Made by a program: the position numbers and the translations under genes. From Prevotella sp. E15-22 (GTDB lineage: Bacteria; Bacteroidota; Bacteroidia; Bacteroidales; Bacteroidaceae), in assembly GCF_023204875.1 (NCBI RefSeq), contig NZ_CP096247.1:2418001-2482000 (forward strand): a stretch of DNA of 64,000 nt. Reading direction: 5' to 3'. Of the stretch, positions 63,152-64,000 are shown one piece after another. Below the pieces are notes generated by a model that searched no databases, was not told the origin of the DNA, and saw only the letters and a list, made by a program, of their open reading frames with translations. Position 1 is the first letter of the stretch; each line of letters opens with the position of its first letter.

Positions 63152-64000
63152 TTAGAGTCCTGAAATGTAAAGTTTGAGAATGAGGTTGCTCATTTCTGAA
63201 AGTTTCCTGTGATTCTTGCCGAGCTTGTGAGTCTGTTCCATACGTTGAATCTCGTCAGCGTATGAGAGCAGCGTCCTCTCCTGTTCCAGGGTGAGCATAG
63301 CCATTCCAAAGGAATCTATGGCTATGTAAGGCTGAATGAGCATCCAGTAATAAGCTTCCTGCTGCTTGTCGGTAAGCTTGTCTCTGCGCTTGATGCTTTC
63401 AATACAAGATTGGGTGTTCTGCACCAAACGTCGGTTCGTGCGCATAGACATATATACCATAACATCCTTGGCATCAAGTTCTCCATCAGTCGCATATCCA
63501 TAGACAGACTTACATAATTGTTCTGTACCTTTGGTAATATCAGCAAGAGATATATCACTATATTCATTGATATGGGTAAGGAAGGTACGGAATAATCTGT
63601 CTTCAGTACGGATGACTGATTTCAGATCGTTGAGCATCTTAAACTCGATATCGTTTATGCCGGAAAAGAATTTTCTGTATAAGACAAGCGTCTGTCCTTT
63701 GTCTGCTTTGAAAACTTCAAGGCTGTCAAGAGAGGCATAAAACGCTTTGGCTGAGTTAAAAGTGGTTTTGATGTCCTCCTCATTATTATATTGTGAGGTG
63801 GACTTCTTGACTCTGAGAACGTCTTTGAGTGTTCTGTCTTGTCCAACGGCAAGTCTGAACATCTCAGTTCTGATAGAGTCATGTAAACTATAGAACTCTG
63901 AAGACAGATAAGTGTGTGCATAGAATGCTGAATCCTTACTGATGTAAGTATAAACACTATCGCGCAACTCACACCAGTTGCTGATAGTGGCAACAAAATC
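63152..64000 (-). CDS. unrecognised helical protein, cut by right window edge
   Basis: The frame is open through the right edge (DFVATISNWCELRDSVYTYI), so the true start is outside; an internal TTG at 63967 need not be the start. The visible 282 residues are mainly helical (QQEAYYWMLIQPYIAIDSFG, LLSYADEIQRMEQTHKLGKN) with no membrane segment in the part seen. Function unknown. Confidence 0.6.
   Translation of the reverse strand, partial: DFVATISNWCELRDSVYTYISKDSAFYAHTYLSSEFYSLHDSIRTEMFRLAVGQDRTLKDVLRVKKSTSQYNNEEDIKTTFNSAKAFYASLDSLEVFKADKGQTLVLYRKFFSGINDIEFKMLNDLKSVIRTEDRLFRTFLTHINEYSDISLADITKGTEQLCKSVYGYATDGELDAKDVMVYMSMRTNRRLVQNTQSCIESIKRRDKLTDKQQEAYYWMLIQPYIAIDSFGMAMLTLEQERTLLSYADEIQRMEQTHKLGKNHRKLSEMSNLILKLYISGL

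Noticed and set aside
1..64000. CRISPR array or rRNA operon
   Set aside because: No regularly spaced long direct repeats and no rRNA-like conserved segments were seen.

Overview
The window looks like Bacteroidales DNA, most likely Prevotella or a close relative. The promoters have the Bacteroidota form (TTTG about 19-20 bases upstream of TAnnTTTG), and the window carries a CTnDOT/Bacteroides-type conjugation module. I read it as most of one integrative and conjugative element (ICE) entering from its left end, with chromosome to its left. No integrase is present; it probably lies beyond the right edge.

Layout. 1-1264: chromosomal flank with the start of an NCS2 purine permease and a sensor histidine kinase, both minus strand. 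1265-1900: probable attachment region, with two direct repeats resembling a tRNA-Ser 3' end, five GTAACAC heptamers in both orientations and a long hairpin. 2.0-3.6 kb: AAA/DUF4143 ATPase with its own promoter and terminator. 3.7-8.0 kb: maintenance/regulation operon (XRE regulator, two excisionase-like HTH proteins, RepA-like ATPase, two tandem TOPRIM primase paralogues). 8.0-24.9 kb: core type IV secretion operon (two DUF4134 pilins, DUF4133, VirB4, a set of secreted RW-tail proteins, TraJ, TraK, TraL-like, TraM, TraN, TraO-like, a lipoprotein, VirD4 coupling protein, lysozyme). 25.2-39.6 kb: a visibly AT-rich cargo island. 39.7-57.0 kb: a divergent M23 peptidase and a second long transfer operon (DUF4099/DUF3945-type proteins, primase, PH-domain protein, RW-tail proteins, third pilin, ArdC-type proteins, a GH73-M23 hydrolase, double-OB protein). 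57.0-64.0 kb, minus strand: OmpA-like barrel, MobV relaxase with a GC-rich inverted-repeat region that is the best oriT candidate, and several unrecognised genes.

The cargo island is the main discovery. It encodes two small double-glycine-leader peptides whose predicted cores are framed by repeated Cys-X-Ser-Tyr motifs and end in Trp. With them are a radical SAM/SPASM maturase, a LanC-like protein without zinc ligands, a peptidase-containing (C39) ABC exporter, a membrane-fusion protein and a 940-residue outer-membrane barrel. UDP-xylose synthase, UDP-galactopyranose mutase and three glycosyltransferase-like proteins surround these genes. Taken together this predicts a ribosomally made, radical-SAM-modified and perhaps glycosylated secreted peptide carried on a conjugative element.

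A second result concerns regulation. A 30-bp interrupted palindrome occurs before each of the two transfer operons (8036-8065 and 40445-40474; 26 of 30 bases identical). It lies exactly 68 bases from three TAnnTTTG-like -7 boxes, one for each transfer operon and one for the divergent M23 gene. All three promoters lack a good -33 box, so one element-encoded activator may switch on the whole transfer system. Other points of note are a shared C-terminal His-Arg tail on five cytosolic second-operon proteins, an ArdC-MutS domain I fusion, and an A10 frameshift splitting an M23-like gene.
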